From: Prauserella flavalba
Lineage (GTDB): Bacteria; Actinomycetota; Actinomycetes; Mycobacteriales; Pseudonocardiaceae
Length of the DNA stretch: 64,000 bases
Direction of reading: 5' to 3'
Assembly (NCBI RefSeq): GCF_003202235.1
Contig: NZ_MASU01000012.1
Coordinates: forward strand, 1 to 64,000
Shown: positions 26,398-35,808 of the stretch, in pieces
Numbering within the stretch: position 1 is the stretch's first letter
Layout of the letters: every line of letters starts with the position of its first letter
Notes under the pieces: generated by a model
Database searches by the model: none
What the model was told of the DNA's origin: nothing
What the model saw: only the letters and a program-made list of their open reading frames with translations
Translations under genes and position numbers: made by a program

Positions 26398-27663
26398 ATG
26401 CGGAACGTGGAGAAAGCACTCAGCGAGTTACGCAACGGGCTCTTCGTGCTCGTCGTCGATGACGAGAACCGGGAGAACGAAGGCGATCTGATCATCGCCG
26501 CGGAACACGTCACGTCCGAGGCGATGGCGTTCATGATCCGGCACACCAGCGGCCTGATCTGTGTTGGCATGGACGCCGAGCGGCTCGACGAGCTGCGTCT
26601 GCCACCCATGGTGGCCGCCGCCGACGATCCGCGCGGCACCGCGTTCACCGTGTCGGTCGACCTCAAGGAGGGCACCTCGACCGGGATCTCGGCGGCCGAT
26701 CGCGCGCTGACCGTGCGGGCGCTCGCGGACCGCACCGTGCCCGCTTCGGCGTTTTCCAGGCCGGGGCACATCTTCCCGTTGCGGGCCCGACCTGGCGGGG
26801 TGCTCAAGCGGGCCGGGCACACCGAGTCGGCGTTGGACCTCTGTCGGCTGGCGGGGCTGCGGCCGGCCGGCGCGCTGGCCGAGGTGACCAACGACGACGG
26901 CACCATGGCCCGCCTGCCGAGCCTGACCGAATTCGCCGGGCGGCACGGCATCACCATGATCACCGTCGCGGACATCGTGCGGTACCGGCTGCGCACGGAG
27001 TCGCTCGTGCGGCGGGTCGCGGCCGGCCGGGTGCCCACCGAGCACGGCGAGTTCACCGCGATCACCTATATGTCCACTGTGGACGATTCAGATCCCGTCG
27101 AGCATGTCGCGATCGTACTCGGCGATGTGTCCGATGTGGACGATGTGCTGGTTCGGGTGCACTCCGAATGCCTGACCGGCGATGTGTTCGGCTCCCGGCG
27201 GTGCGACTGTGGCGAGCAGCTGCGGGCCGCGATGGCCGAGCTCGCCGCCGCCGGGCGTGGGGTGATCGTGTATCTGCGCGGCCACGAGGGCCGCGGGATC
27301 GGGCTGAGCCACAAGCTCCGCGCGTACCAGCTCCAGGACGAGGGCCTGGACACCGTCGACGCGAACCTGGCGCTCGGCCTGCCGGTAGACACCCGCGAGT
27401 ACGGCATCGGCGCGCAGATCCTGGCCGACCTCGGCGTCACCTCGATCCGGCTGATGACGAACAATCCGGCTAAGTACCAGGGATTGCTCGGGTACGGCAT
27501 CACGATCACCGAGCGGGTCGGGATCAGGGTGCCGCCGAACGAGCACAACCGCGCGTACCTGAGGACCAAGGCGCACCGGCTGCACCACCTGCTCGACGTC
27601 GGCCATGCGGACGAGGCGCAGGCCCTGCACGCACCGGCACCGCTGCAGCGGGACGCGTCATGA
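26398..27663 (+). CDS. ribBA: Bifunctional 3,4-dihydroxy-2-butanone-4-phosphate synthase / GTP cyclohydrolase II (RibBA)
   Basis: Supplies both starting branches of riboflavin synthesis. It has 421 residues. The RibB half (about 1-200) has DDENRENEGDLIIAAE, GISAADRALT and PGHIFPLRARPGG. The RibA half (about 205-405) has the zinc cysteines in VFGSRRCDCGEQ with the upstream SECLTG, then GHEGRGIGLSHKLRAYQLQD and TNNPAKYQGLLGYGI. It sits apart from any other rib genes, directly before a flavin reductase with 4-bp overlap, which suggests a dedicated flavin supply for the monooxygenase. Confidence 0.93.
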   Translation: MRNVEKALSELRNGLFVLVVDDENRENEGDLIIAAEHVTSEAMAFMIRHTSGLICVGMDAERLDELRLPPMVAAADDPRGTAFTVSVDLKEGTSTGISAADRALTVRALADRTVPASAFSRPGHIFPLRARPGGVLKRAGHTESALDLCRLAGLRPAGALAEVTNDDGTMARLPSLTEFAGRHGITMITVADIVRYRLRTESLVRRVAAGRVPTEHGEFTAITYMSTVDDSDPVEHVAIVLGDVSDVDDVLVRVHSECLTGDVFGSRRCDCGEQLRAAMAELAAAGRGVIVYLRGHEGRGIGLSHKLRAYQLQDEGLDTVDANLALGLPVDTREYGIGAQILADLGVTSIRLMTNNPAKYQGLLGYGITITERVGIRVPPNEHNRAYLRTKAHRLHHLLDVGHADEAQALHAPAPLQRDAS

Positions 27664-28169
27664 CCGCCGGGGTGACACAGGACCTGCCGGCGCGTTTCCG
27701 CGAGGCGATGGCCTCGTTCCCCAGCGGTGTGACGATCGTGACAACCACGGCCGAGGACGGCACACCGTGGGGCTTCACGGCCACCGCGTTCTGCTCCGTC
27801 TCCGCCGATCCCCCACTGGTGCTGGTCTGCCTGGCCAGGACCGCGCAGTGCCACCCGCCGTTCGAACGGGCCAGGTCCTGGGCGATCCACGTGATCCACC
27901 CCGGCCACACCGAACTGGCCACCCGGTTCGCCACCAGGGGCGCGGACAAGTTCGGCGGCGGCGAGTTCGTCACCAACCCCAGTGGCCTGCCGGTGCTGCC
28001 CGGCGTGCCGGTGCTGCTGGAATGTTCCGAGTACGCCCGCTACGACGGGGGCGACCACACCATCCTCGTCGGGCGGGTACGCGACGTGGAGCTCGGCGCG
28101 GAACCACCCGCGCTGTACTTCCGGCGCGGCTTCCATTCCGACTGGCACGAACGGAAAGCAGGGCGATGA
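27660..28169 (+). CDS. NAD(P)H-dependent flavin reductase (HpaC/RutF-like)
   Basis: Makes free reduced flavin for a two-component monooxygenase. It has 169 residues with typical motifs FPSGVTIVTTTAEDG, GFTATAFCSVSADPPLVLVCL and HTILVGRVRDVE. ATG 27660 overlaps the RibBA stop, and its own stop overlaps the next ATG. The best partner in the window is the luciferase-like enzyme at 23138. Confidence 0.92.
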   Translation: MTAGVTQDLPARFREAMASFPSGVTIVTTTAEDGTPWGFTATAFCSVSADPPLVLVCLARTAQCHPPFERARSWAIHVIHPGHTELATRFATRGADKFGGGEFVTNPSGLPVLPGVPVLLECSEYARYDGGDHTILVGRVRDVELGAEPPALYFRRGFHSDWHERKAGR

Positions 28170-29572
28170 AACGCACGAAGCTCTACCTCGGCGGCGAGTG
28201 GGTCCAGCCAACCGGCTCCGACGTCCTCGAAGTGGAAAACCCGGCAACCGAGCAGATCATCGGGGTGGTGCCCGCGGCGGGCGCCGCCGACGTCGACCGC
28301 GCCGTGCACGCCGCCAGGGACGCCTTCCCCGCCTGGAGCGGGATGTCACCCCGGCAGCGCGCCGAGTACCTCGACCGGCTCTGGCAAGGCCTGCACCGGC
28401 GCCGCGACGACATCGCGCGCACCATCACCATGGAGCTCGGCACGCCGCTGAAGGTCGCCACCGCGATCCAGGCCGGGCTGCCGCTGACCGTGCTGCGGGG
28501 CTACGCGGACCTCGCGGAGAGCTACGAGTTCACCGAGCGGATCGGCCACTCCCTGATCCTCAAGGAACCCATCGGGGTGGTCGCCGCGATCACCCCGTGG
28601 AACTACCCGCTGCACCAGATGATCGCCAAGGTGGCGCCGGCGCTGCTGGCCGGCTGCACCGTGGTGCTCAAGCCCGCCGAGCTCACCCCGTTCGTCGCCT
28701 ACCTGCTGGCCGACGCCGTGCACGAGGCGGAGCTCCCGGCCGGCGTGTTCAACCTGGTCTGCGGGCCCGGACCGGTGGCCGGTGCCGCGCTGGCCGTGCA
28801 CCCCGGTGTCGACATGGTGTCGTTCACCGGGTCCACCGAGGTCGGCAAGCGGATCTCCGTGCTGGCCGCCGAGAACGTCAAGAAGGTCGCGCTCGAACTC
28901 GGCGGCAAGTCCGCCAACGTGATCCTCGACGACGCCGACCTCACCGCGGCGGTGAAGGTCGGGGTTGGCAACGCCCTGCTCAACGCCGGGCAGACCTGCA
29001 TGGCCTGGACCAGGATGCTGGTGCCGCACAGCCGGTACGAGCAGGCACTAGAGCTGGCCGCCGCGGCGGCCGGAAAGTACCCCGTCGGCAACCCGATGCT
29101 GGAGGGCACGCGGCTGGGGCCGCTGTCCTCGGCGCGCCAGCGCTCCTCGGTCCTCGCGCATATCGAAACCGGCCTGTCCCAGGGGGCACGGCTGGTCGCC
29201 GGCGGCGACGAGGTGCCGCCGCACGGCCACTACGTCCCCGCCACGGTGCTGGCCGACGTCAAACCCGACGACGTGGTGGCGCAGGAGGAGATCTTCGGCC
29301 CGGTGCTCGCGGTCATCCCGTTCGGCGACGACGATGAGGCGGTGAGCATCGCGAACAACTCGCGCTACGGGCTGTCCGGGGCGGTGTGGTCCGGCGACGA
29401 GGAACGCGCGCTGGCGGTGGCCCACCGGTTGCAGACCGGTTCGGTGGACATCAACGGCGCCGCGTTCAACCCCCAGGCGCCGTTCGGGGGCTACAAGCAG
29501 TCCGGTATCGGGCGCGAACTCGGGCGTTACGGCCTCGAAGAGTTCTTGCAGACCAAGGCGATCCAGCGATGA
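28166..29572 (+). CDS. NAD(P)-dependent aldehyde dehydrogenase
   Basis: Oxidises an aldehyde to an acid, 468 residues. It has the cofactor region PWNYPLHQMIAKVAPAL, the general-base Glu in LELGGKSANVIL and the nucleophile Cys in NAGQTCMAW. The ATG overlaps the flavin reductase stop (ATGA). The frame upstream of 28166 is unrelated sequence. With the next alcohol dehydrogenase it would convert an alcohol through the aldehyde to an acid. Confidence 0.92.
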   Translation: MKRTKLYLGGEWVQPTGSDVLEVENPATEQIIGVVPAAGAADVDRAVHAARDAFPAWSGMSPRQRAEYLDRLWQGLHRRRDDIARTITMELGTPLKVATAIQAGLPLTVLRGYADLAESYEFTERIGHSLILKEPIGVVAAITPWNYPLHQMIAKVAPALLAGCTVVLKPAELTPFVAYLLADAVHEAELPAGVFNLVCGPGPVAGAALAVHPGVDMVSFTGSTEVGKRISVLAAENVKKVALELGGKSANVILDDADLTAAVKVGVGNALLNAGQTCMAWTRMLVPHSRYEQALELAAAAAGKYPVGNPMLEGTRLGPLSSARQRSSVLAHIETGLSQGARLVAGGDEVPPHGHYVPATVLADVKPDDVVAQEEIFGPVLAVIPFGDDDEAVSIANNSRYGLSGAVWSGDEERALAVAHRLQTGSVDINGAAFNPQAPFGGYKQSGIGRELGRYGLEEFLQTKAIQR

Positions 29573-29591
29573 GCACGGGAGTGACGTGGTG

Positions 29592-30674
29592 ATGGTGAAG
29601 GCATTGGTGGCCCGCGGGGCCGGCACCGACCTGGCGGTCGAGGACGTCGAGCTGCCCGAGCCGGGGCCGGGCGAGGTCCGGGTCAAGGTGCGCGCCGCGG
29701 GCGTCTGCCACTCGGACCTGTCGATGATCAACGGGACGGTGACACCCGAGTTCCCCCTGATCCTCGGGCACGAGGCGGCCGGCGTGGTCAGCGCGACCGG
29801 ACCGGGCGTGACCCGGGTCGCCAATGGCGACCACGTGGTGGTCAACTGGTCGCCTGCCTGCCGGCAGTGCTGGTTCTGCCAGGCCGGCGAGCCGTGGCTG
29901 TGTGTGACCGCGGAGGGCGTGGCCTGCCGGCCACGGGGCACCCTCGCCGACGGTACCCAGGCCAACGTCACGCTAGGCGTCGGCGCGCTGGCCGAGGAGA
30001 TCGTGGTCGGCGAGCAGGCGGTGATCACGCTGCCCCCGCGGCTCCCGGTGGCCGAGGCCGCGCTGATCGGCTGCGCCGTGCTCACCGGGGTCGGCGCGGT
30101 GCGCAACACCGCCGGCGTGCGGCCCGGCGAGTCGGTTGCGGTGCTCGGCCTCGGCGGGGTCGGGCTGTCCACGGTGGCCGGCGCGCGGCTGGCCGGCGCC
30201 GACCCGATCATCGCCGTGGACCTGTCGCCGGAGAAGGAGGAGCTGGCGCGCGCCGCCGGCGCCACCGAATTCCTGCTCTCCGACAAGGCCCTGCCGAAGG
30301 CGATCAGGTCGCTGACCGGGGGCCGGGGGGCCGACCACGCCTTCGAATGCGTCGGTCGGGCCGCCACCATCCGGGCGGCCTGGCAGAGCACCCGTCGCGG
30401 CGGCAACTGCATCGTGGTCGGGATGGGTGCCAGGGACGACGCGGTGTCCTTCTCCGCGCTGGAAATCTTCCACTTCGCCCGGACCCTGACCTCCTCGGTC
30501 TACGGCTCGGCCGACCCCGACCGCGATGTGCCGCTGATCGCCGCCGCCGCGCTGGACGGCTCGCTCGACCTTGGCGCGCTGGTGACCCACCGGATCTCGC
30601 TGGCGGACGTGCCCGCGGCCTTCGACCGGATGCGTCGTGGCGAGGGCGCACGATCCCTGGTTCTCTTCGACTGA
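29592..30674 (+). CDS. Zinc-dependent alcohol dehydrogenase (class III/MDR type)
   Basis: Medium-chain dehydrogenase of about 360 residues. Catalytic zinc ligands are in GVCHSDLSM and GHEAAG, the structural zinc cysteines in CRQCWFCQAGEPWLC, and the NAD fold in GLGGVGLSTVAGARLAG. Starts at 29586, 29589 or 29592 are all possible; ATG 29592 is used. It follows the aldehyde dehydrogenase by 19 bp in the same operon. Confidence 0.9.
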   Translation: MVKALVARGAGTDLAVEDVELPEPGPGEVRVKVRAAGVCHSDLSMINGTVTPEFPLILGHEAAGVVSATGPGVTRVANGDHVVVNWSPACRQCWFCQAGEPWLCVTAEGVACRPRGTLADGTQANVTLGVGALAEEIVVGEQAVITLPPRLPVAEAALIGCAVLTGVGAVRNTAGVRPGESVAVLGLGGVGLSTVAGARLAGADPIIAVDLSPEKEELARAAGATEFLLSDKALPKAIRSLTGGRGADHAFECVGRAATIRAAWQSTRRGGNCIVVGMGARDDAVSFSALEIFHFARTLTSSVYGSADPDRDVPLIAAAALDGSLDLGALVTHRISLADVPAAFDRMRRGEGARSLVLFD

Positions 30675-30703
30675 CCGAACCCATCACTGCAGGAGCGACC
30701 GAA

Positions 30704-31865
30704 TGAGCGCAAGCACCCCGAACCCCCACGACTTCCTCGACCTCGACGACGAGCTCAGCGGCGAGGAACGCGACATCCGCGACGCCGTGCGCGCGTTCGC
30801 GGCCGAGCAGCTGACCCCGTACGTGGCCGACTGGTACGAGACGGGGTCGCTGCCGGCCGCCGAGCTCGCCAAGGGCTTCGGTGGCCTGGGGCTGCTCGGC
30901 ATGCACCTGGAGGGCTACGGCTGCGCGGGCACCAGCGCGGTGGCCTACGGCATCGCGTGCCGCGAGCTGGAGGCGGTCGACTCCGGGCTGCGCAGCTTCG
31001 TGTCGGTGCAGGGTTCGCTCGCGATGTTCGCGATCCACCGGTGGGGGTCGGAGGAGCAGCGCCGGGAGTGGCTGCCGAGGATGGCGGCCGGGCAGGCGCT
31101 GGGCTGCTTCGGGCTGACCGAGCCCGACGCCGGCAGCGACCCGGGCAGCATGCGCACGCACGCGGTGCGCGACGGCGCGGACTGGGTGCTCAACGGCACC
31201 AAGATGTGGATCACCAACGGCACCGTCGCGGACGTGGCCGTAGTGTGGGCACGCACCGACGAGGGCATCCGCGGGTTCGTGGTGCCCACCGACACGCCAG
31301 GGTTCACCGCCAACGAGGTCAAGCACAAGCTCTCGCTGCGCGCGTCGCTGACCGCGGAGCTGGTGCTCGACGGTGTCCGGCTCCCGGCCGACGCCGCGTT
31401 CCCCGAGGTCCGCGGCCTGCGCGGCCCGCTGTCCTGCCTGAACGAGGCGCGCTACGGGATCCTGTTCGGCGTGGTCGGCGCGGCCCGCTCCTGCTACCAG
31501 GCAACGCTGAACCGCGAACAGTTCGGCAAGTCCCTCGCCGGTTTCCAGCTCACTCAGCGCAAGCTCGCCGACCTGGTGGTCGAGGTCAACCGGGCCGGGC
31601 TGGTCGCGCTGCGCATCGGCCGGCTCAAGGACGCCGGGAAGCTGCACCACAACAGGTGAGCTTCGGCAAGCTCGCCAACGTGCGGGCGGCCCTGGATGTG
31701 GCGCGGACCGCCCGCTCGATGCTCGGTGCCAACGGCATCTCGCTGGAGTACCCGGTGATGCGGCACATGGCGAACCTGGAGACGGTGCTGACCTACGAGG
31801 GCACCGAGGAGATGCACGCGCTCTCCATCGGCCAGGCGGTCACCGGCCTGTCCGCCTTCCGCTGA
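30704..31865 (+). pseudogene. Acyl-CoA dehydrogenase (glutaryl-CoA dehydrogenase-like), frameshifted
   Basis: Flavoprotein that would oxidise an acyl-CoA. The first frame (30704-31659, 318 codons) has the FAD and substrate motifs CFGLTEPDAGSDPGSM and KMWITNGTVADVAVVW, then stops at GKLHHNR. The family normally continues LHHNQVSFGKL, and that continuation (VSFGKLANVRAALD) is present at 31656-31865 in the next frame. One C appears lost after 31653. The lost part holds the catalytic Glu of TYEGTEEMH, so the short product would be inactive. A sequencing error is an equally good explanation. Confidence 0.85.
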
Positions 31866-31916
31866 GCCCGCGTCGGCGCCGCTCGGCCACGGACGATCAG
31901 CTCGCCCAGCACCCCC

Positions 31917-31984
31917 ACCCGTACCCGAAACGCGGACACGTGCGCGCAGAACGCCGACACGCGGTCACCGGGCGCGGACACGGG
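31917..31984. repeat. Degenerate GCGGACACG / CGTGTCCGC repeats
   Basis: Three or four units around CGCGGACACGTGCGCGCAGA lie in the gap between the acyl-CoA dehydrogenase and the EthD-like gene. They belong to the same family as 9343-9417 and 36330-36445. Confidence 0.6.
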
Positions 31985-31990
31985 TGCGGG

Positions 31991-32290
31991 TCACCAGTCC
32001 TCCTGGCCGAACAGGGTGGCGCCGCCGGTGGCGAAGTTCGCCAGGTCGGCGGCCGCCGCCTCGCCCTCCGGCGAGGCCAGCGCGGCCTGCATGACCTCCT
32101 TGGTGGCAAAGGAGAGCTCCGCGACGAGGTAGTACGGCGGCGGGGTCCTGTCGAGCGAGTCGCACCGGCCGACCACGAACTTCTGGATGCCGGGCACCCG
32201 CTCCGCCAGACCCCGATGCACCGTGCGGTAGTACTCGTCGAAGGCGGTGGGGTCGGCCGGGTGTCCATAACAGATGGTGAGCCGGTACAT
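31991..32290 (-). CDS. EthD-family protein
   Basis: Small dimeric alpha/beta-barrel (DABB) protein of 99 residues (MYRLTICYGHPADPTAFDEYY). ATG 32290 follows GAAAGGT. In ether-degrading actinobacteria EthD accompanies a P450, reductase and AraC regulator, and here it lies beside an AraC gene, a reductase and a P450. Its exact role is not known even in that system; it is needed for activity. A different order of genes and no separate ferredoxin mean this is not the classical eth operon. Confidence 0.85.
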   Translation of the reverse strand: MYRLTICYGHPADPTAFDEYYRTVHRGLAERVPGIQKFVVGRCDSLDRTPPPYYLVAELSFATKEVMQAALASPEGEAAAADLANFATGGATLFGQEDW

Positions 32291-32400
32291 GGGTGACCTT
32301 TCGCTGAGCTGCGACGGAATCATCTGACGCTAACCGAATTCACCCCGCCGGCCGATCCGGATCGCGCGCCGGTTGTGCCGAAAACGCGGCCATTTCCAGC

Positions 32401-33399
32401 TCAACCATCGAGGGACAGCGTGTGCGAGGGCGCCACCCCGTACTTCTTCCGGTAGGCGGCCGCGAACCGGCCGAGGTGGGTGAACCCCCACCGGTGCGCG
32501 ACATCGGCGACCGTGCGGCCCTCCTCCGCCGCCCGGCCGAGGTCCTCGTGGGCGCGCCGCAGCCGCACCTCACGCAGGTACGTCATCGGCGACATACCGA
32601 CGTACTGCCGGAAACCCTCCTGCAGCCGCCGCACGCTGCTGCCAACGGTCGCGGCCAGGTCGATCACCGACCACGGCTCGTCCGGCCGGCTCTCCAGCAC
32701 GTCGATGGCACGCCGGACCGCTTTCGGTCGAGCCGGCGGCGGCGCCGCGGCCAGCTCGGCGTGGTAGTCGTGGCTGGTCGCCAGCAGGAAACCGGCGGTG
32801 AGCGCGCTGCACAGCTGGCCGGCAACCAGCCGGTGGCGCAGCAGCGCGTCGGTGTCCCCGAGTTGCGCGACGAGGGCGCGGACCAGGCGGAGCCAGCTCA
32901 GCCCGGTGCCGCGGCTGACATCCAGGCTCGGCGCCAGCCGCAGCGGCAGCCGGGCGGGATGCTGCAGCAGACGTTCCAGCTCGGTCTCCAGATAGGTCCG
33001 CTCGAACTTGATGCCGAACTGCGCGCAGTCCGCGCTCCACCTGGTGATCGAGGTTCGTCCCACCGGCAGGTACACCGTCGCGCGGCCGGGTCCGGAGGCG
33101 ACCTCCTCCCGCCCGCAGACGGACTCGACCTGGCCGGACGTCGGGATGTTCACCTCGTAGCCGATGCCGAGCTCGCCGCACTCCAGGCGCACGTCCGCGC
33201 CGTAGCGCAGGCGCCCGATGGTGAGCGGACCCATGGTGACGGTGCGGATGTCCATGTCCAGCGACCGCGCGCCGGGTAGCCCGCTGAGTCGGTGCGGGAA
33301 GTACGCGGCGCTGGCCGCCGCGCACGCCTCGTCCCAGCTGGTCGTCCGCAGCACGGTCTCGGCCGGGTGGATCGGCGAACCGCTTGCGGGACCGGGCAT
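32401..33399 (-). CDS. AraC/XylS-family transcription regulator
   Basis: Regulator of 332 residues. An N-terminal cupin-like ligand-binding domain (AraC-binding-like_2 type: SLDMDIRTVTMGPLTIGRLRY) is followed by two HTH motifs at the C-terminus (LAATVGSSVRRLQEGFRQYVGMSP and VADVAHRWGFTHLGRFAAAYRKKYG). ATG 33399 is used; longer frames upstream lack a clear start. It lies at the end of the P450-reductase run and probably controls it. Confidence 0.88.
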   Translation of the reverse strand: MPGPASGSPIHPAETVLRTTSWDEACAAASAAYFPHRLSGLPGARSLDMDIRTVTMGPLTIGRLRYGADVRLECGELGIGYEVNIPTSGQVESVCGREEVASGPGRATVYLPVGRTSITRWSADCAQFGIKFERTYLETELERLLQHPARLPLRLAPSLDVSRGTGLSWLRLVRALVAQLGDTDALLRHRLVAGQLCSALTAGFLLATSHDYHAELAAAPPPARPKAVRRAIDVLESRPDEPWSVIDLAATVGSSVRRLQEGFRQYVGMSPMTYLREVRLRRAHEDLGRAAEEGRTVADVAHRWGFTHLGRFAAAYRKKYGVAPSHTLSLDG

Positions 33400-33527
33400 T
33401 TCGCTCACCACCGACAGGACGTCGACCGACCGGGAACCTGGGGAAGTTCCTTTTCGTGACGGTCCAGCGTAGATCGGGCCAGGCGCCGGCGCACGCCTGC
33501 CGTTCGGCACCGCCGAACGAACGGCGA

Positions 33528-34472
33528 CTACAGATCGAGCACCAACCTTTCGCCGCGGCACCTCGATACGCAGATCATCATGCACGAGTTCTCCCGCTGT
33601 TCTGCGGCGGTGAGCACATGGTCGCGGTGGTCGGCCTCGCCTTCCAGGATGGCCGTCTCGCAACTGCCGCAGATGCCGTCCCGGCAGTCGTGCAGCACGT
33701 CGGCCCCCGCGTCGAGCACCTTCGCCAGCACACTTTCACCTGGCTGGACGAGCACGGTCTTCCCGGTCGAGGCGAGGACCACCTCGAACGGGTGGTCGCC
33801 GGCGGAGTCAACGTCATCGGTCTCGGGCGCTCTGAACAGCTCGTACCGGAGGACTTCCTCGTCGCAGCGCGCACGCACCGCATCGATGAGACCCCCCGGC
33901 CCGCAGCAGTACACCTTCGTGCCGGGTTTGAGGTCACCCAGCAGGGCATCGAGGTCAGGCAGTCCCAGCCGATCCTGCGGTACCACGGTCACCTGGCCCG
34001 GATAGGCCTCGAGCTCGTCGAGGAACGCCATCGAGTCCAGGCTGCGACCGCCGTAGAGCAGCGCCCAGCTGAGGCCGGCGCGCTGCACCTCGGCGATCAT
34101 CGGCAGGATCGGCGTGATCCCGATGCCGCCGGCCACGAACTGGTAGAACTCGGCCTCCTCCAGCCGGAAGTTGTTACGCGGCCCGCGAATTCTCAGCTCG
34201 TCACCGGCATGAACCCGCTCGTGCAGGTAGCGGGAGCCGCCCCGCCCGTCCCGCTCGAACAACACCGCGATGCGGTAGCGGGTGCGGTCACTGGTCGCGC
34301 CACACAGCGAGTACTGCCGGACGAGCGGCCCCGGCAGGACGACGTCGAGATGGGCCCCCGGCTGCCATTCCGGCAGGAGGCCGCCATCGGGGTCGACGAG
34401 GGTGAGCGCGATGACGCCATCGGCCACGGCGGTCACCGCGCTCACCCGCATCGTGCGTTCGATGCTGTTCAC
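33528..34472 (-). CDS. Phthalate-dioxygenase-reductase-type oxidoreductase (flavin, NAD, 2Fe-2S)
   Basis: Electron-transfer reductase of 314 residues, the likely partner of the P450. Order: flavin domain (RQYSLCG, about 72-78), NAD domain (GGIGITPILPM), and a C-terminal plant-type [2Fe-2S] domain with CRDGICGSCE and the fourth Cys in ICVSRC. GTG 34472 lies 20 bp after the P450 stop, preceded by GGGAACGGA. The domain order is like vanillate demethylase reductase rather than GcoB, whose iron-sulfur domain is at the N-terminus. Confidence 0.9.
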   Translation of the reverse strand: MNSIERTMRVSAVTAVADGVIALTLVDPDGGLLPEWQPGAHLDVVLPGPLVRQYSLCGATSDRTRYRIAVLFERDGRGGSRYLHERVHAGDELRIRGPRNNFRLEEAEFYQFVAGGIGITPILPMIAEVQRAGLSWALLYGGRSLDSMAFLDELEAYPGQVTVVPQDRLGLPDLDALLGDLKPGTKVYCCGPGGLIDAVRARCDEEVLRYELFRAPETDDVDSAGDHPFEVVLASTGKTVLVQPGESVLAKVLDAGADVLHDCRDGICGSCETAILEGEADHRDHVLTAAEQRENSCMMICVSRCRGERLVLDL

Positions 34473-34491
34473 GATCCGTTCCCTGCCGTCA

Positions 34492-35742
34492 TCACCAGAC
34501 AACGCGAAGCGATTCCAGGCCACGGAAGAAGTAGCTGGCGATGTAGGTCGGCCGGTAGTCCGGAGCCAGGTCGATCTGGGGCAGCCGCCGCGTCAGCGTC
34601 TCCAGCGCGACGCGAACCTCCGTCCTGGCCAGGTTGTTACCGGGACACTGGTGGATGCCGTTGCCGAACGCCAGGTGTTCCCGCACGTTGGCGCGATCCG
34701 GGTCGACCGCGTCCGGATCGGGGAACTTGCGCTCGTCCCGGTTGCCCGATCCGAACAGCAGCAGCAGCGCCGATCCGGCGGGCAGCGTCACCCCGCCCAG
34801 CTCGGTCTCCCTCGTAGTGACCCGCATCAGGCCCCGGTGCGGCGCGTCGCGGCGCAGCGTCTCCTCGACCAGGCGCGGGATGGCCTTCGGGTCCTGGCAG
34901 GCCCGGTCCCAGTGCTCGCGGTGCTGCAGCATGAGCAGGATCGCGCTGGTGACGGTGTCCCTGGTGGTGTCGTACCCGGCCACCCGCAGACCGCGGAAGA
35001 CGTACTGGATGTCCGCGTAGCTCATCGGCGGGAACGCATCCCCGTTGCCGTGCACCATGTCGGAGATGAAGTCCTCACGCGGGTGCTTCTTGCGGTCCTC
35101 GATGAGTTCGGCGATGTACTTCTCGTACTCGACCAGCCTGCGCGCGGCCTCGATCTTCCCCGGCGTCGGGGCGAGCGGGTTCCACAGGAGCACGTAGTCG
35201 TTGGTCCAGCTCTGCACCTTCGCGACGTCCTCGTCCGGGATGCCGAACACAGCGCTGACGATGGCCTGCACGAACGGGTCGCTGTACTGCGCCAGCAGGT
35301 CGGCGCTGCGGTCCGGCTCGAAGGCATCGATGAGTTCGTTGGCGCGCTTGGTCATCAGCGGCAACACGGCGCGGATGCGCCGGCCGGAGAACGCGTGGTC
35401 GAGGACCTTGCGCAACGGCAGGTGCTTCGGCTCGTCCTCGTTGACGATGGTCGATCCCTCGGCGACGCAGCCCGCCAGCTCGCGCACCACCTCTGGCGGG
35501 TTGTCCCAGATCGAGGGCAGCGCGTTCTTCGACGAATACGTGTCCGGATCGTGCACCATGGTCATCAGATCGTCGTACCGGGTGACCATCCACGCGCCGA
35601 GGGTCTCGCTGTAGCACACCGGTTGTTCCGCGCGCGCCCATTCGTAGAACAGGTGCGGGTCCTCCCGGTGCGGCGAGGTCATCGGGTTGAAGTCGGGCGC
35701 CCCGCCCGCGGTCGCGGTTGCCGTGCTCTCGTGGACGTCCAC
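34492..35742 (-). CDS. Cytochrome P450
   Basis: Heme monooxygenase of 416 residues. The I-helix motif VAGYDTTRDTV, the ExxR in EETLRRDAPHRGL, and the heme loop FGNGIHQCPGNN with ligand Cys366 are all present. GTG 35742 has AAGGAGG 8 bp upstream; the frame extends to 35808 only through the promoter palindrome. With the downstream reductase it forms a two-gene oxygenase. An O-demethylation or alkyl/aryl hydroxylation role fits the nearby aryl-kinase genes but is inference. Confidence 0.9.
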   Translation of the reverse strand: MDVHESTATATAGGAPDFNPMTSPHREDPHLFYEWARAEQPVCYSETLGAWMVTRYDDLMTMVHDPDTYSSKNALPSIWDNPPEVVRELAGCVAEGSTIVNEDEPKHLPLRKVLDHAFSGRRIRAVLPLMTKRANELIDAFEPDRSADLLAQYSDPFVQAIVSAVFGIPDEDVAKVQSWTNDYVLLWNPLAPTPGKIEAARRLVEYEKYIAELIEDRKKHPREDFISDMVHGNGDAFPPMSYADIQYVFRGLRVAGYDTTRDTVTSAILLMLQHREHWDRACQDPKAIPRLVEETLRRDAPHRGLMRVTTRETELGGVTLPAGSALLLLFGSGNRDERKFPDPDAVDPDRANVREHLAFGNGIHQCPGNNLARTEVRVALETLTRRLPQIDLAPDYRPTYIASYFFRGLESLRVVW

Positions 35743-35790
35743 TTTCTGGTCCTCCTTGACCAATCGCGTGCGTCTGATGTGGACAACGCT

Positions 35791-35808
35791 ATGTGTCCGC
35801 GAACACAT
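35791..35808. promoter_or_regulatory. 18-bp palindrome in the P450 promoter
   Basis: ATGTGT-CCGCGA-ACACAT, perfect 6-bp arms around a 6-bp centre, 49 bp upstream of the P450 start. A likely operator; the binding protein could be the AraC or IclR product nearby. Confidence 0.55.

Noticed and set aside
31991-35742. Classical ethRABCD ether-degradation operon
   Set aside because: EthD, AraC, reductase and P450 are present, but the order differs, there is no separate ferredoxin gene, and the reductase is of the phthalate type with its own iron-sulfur domain.
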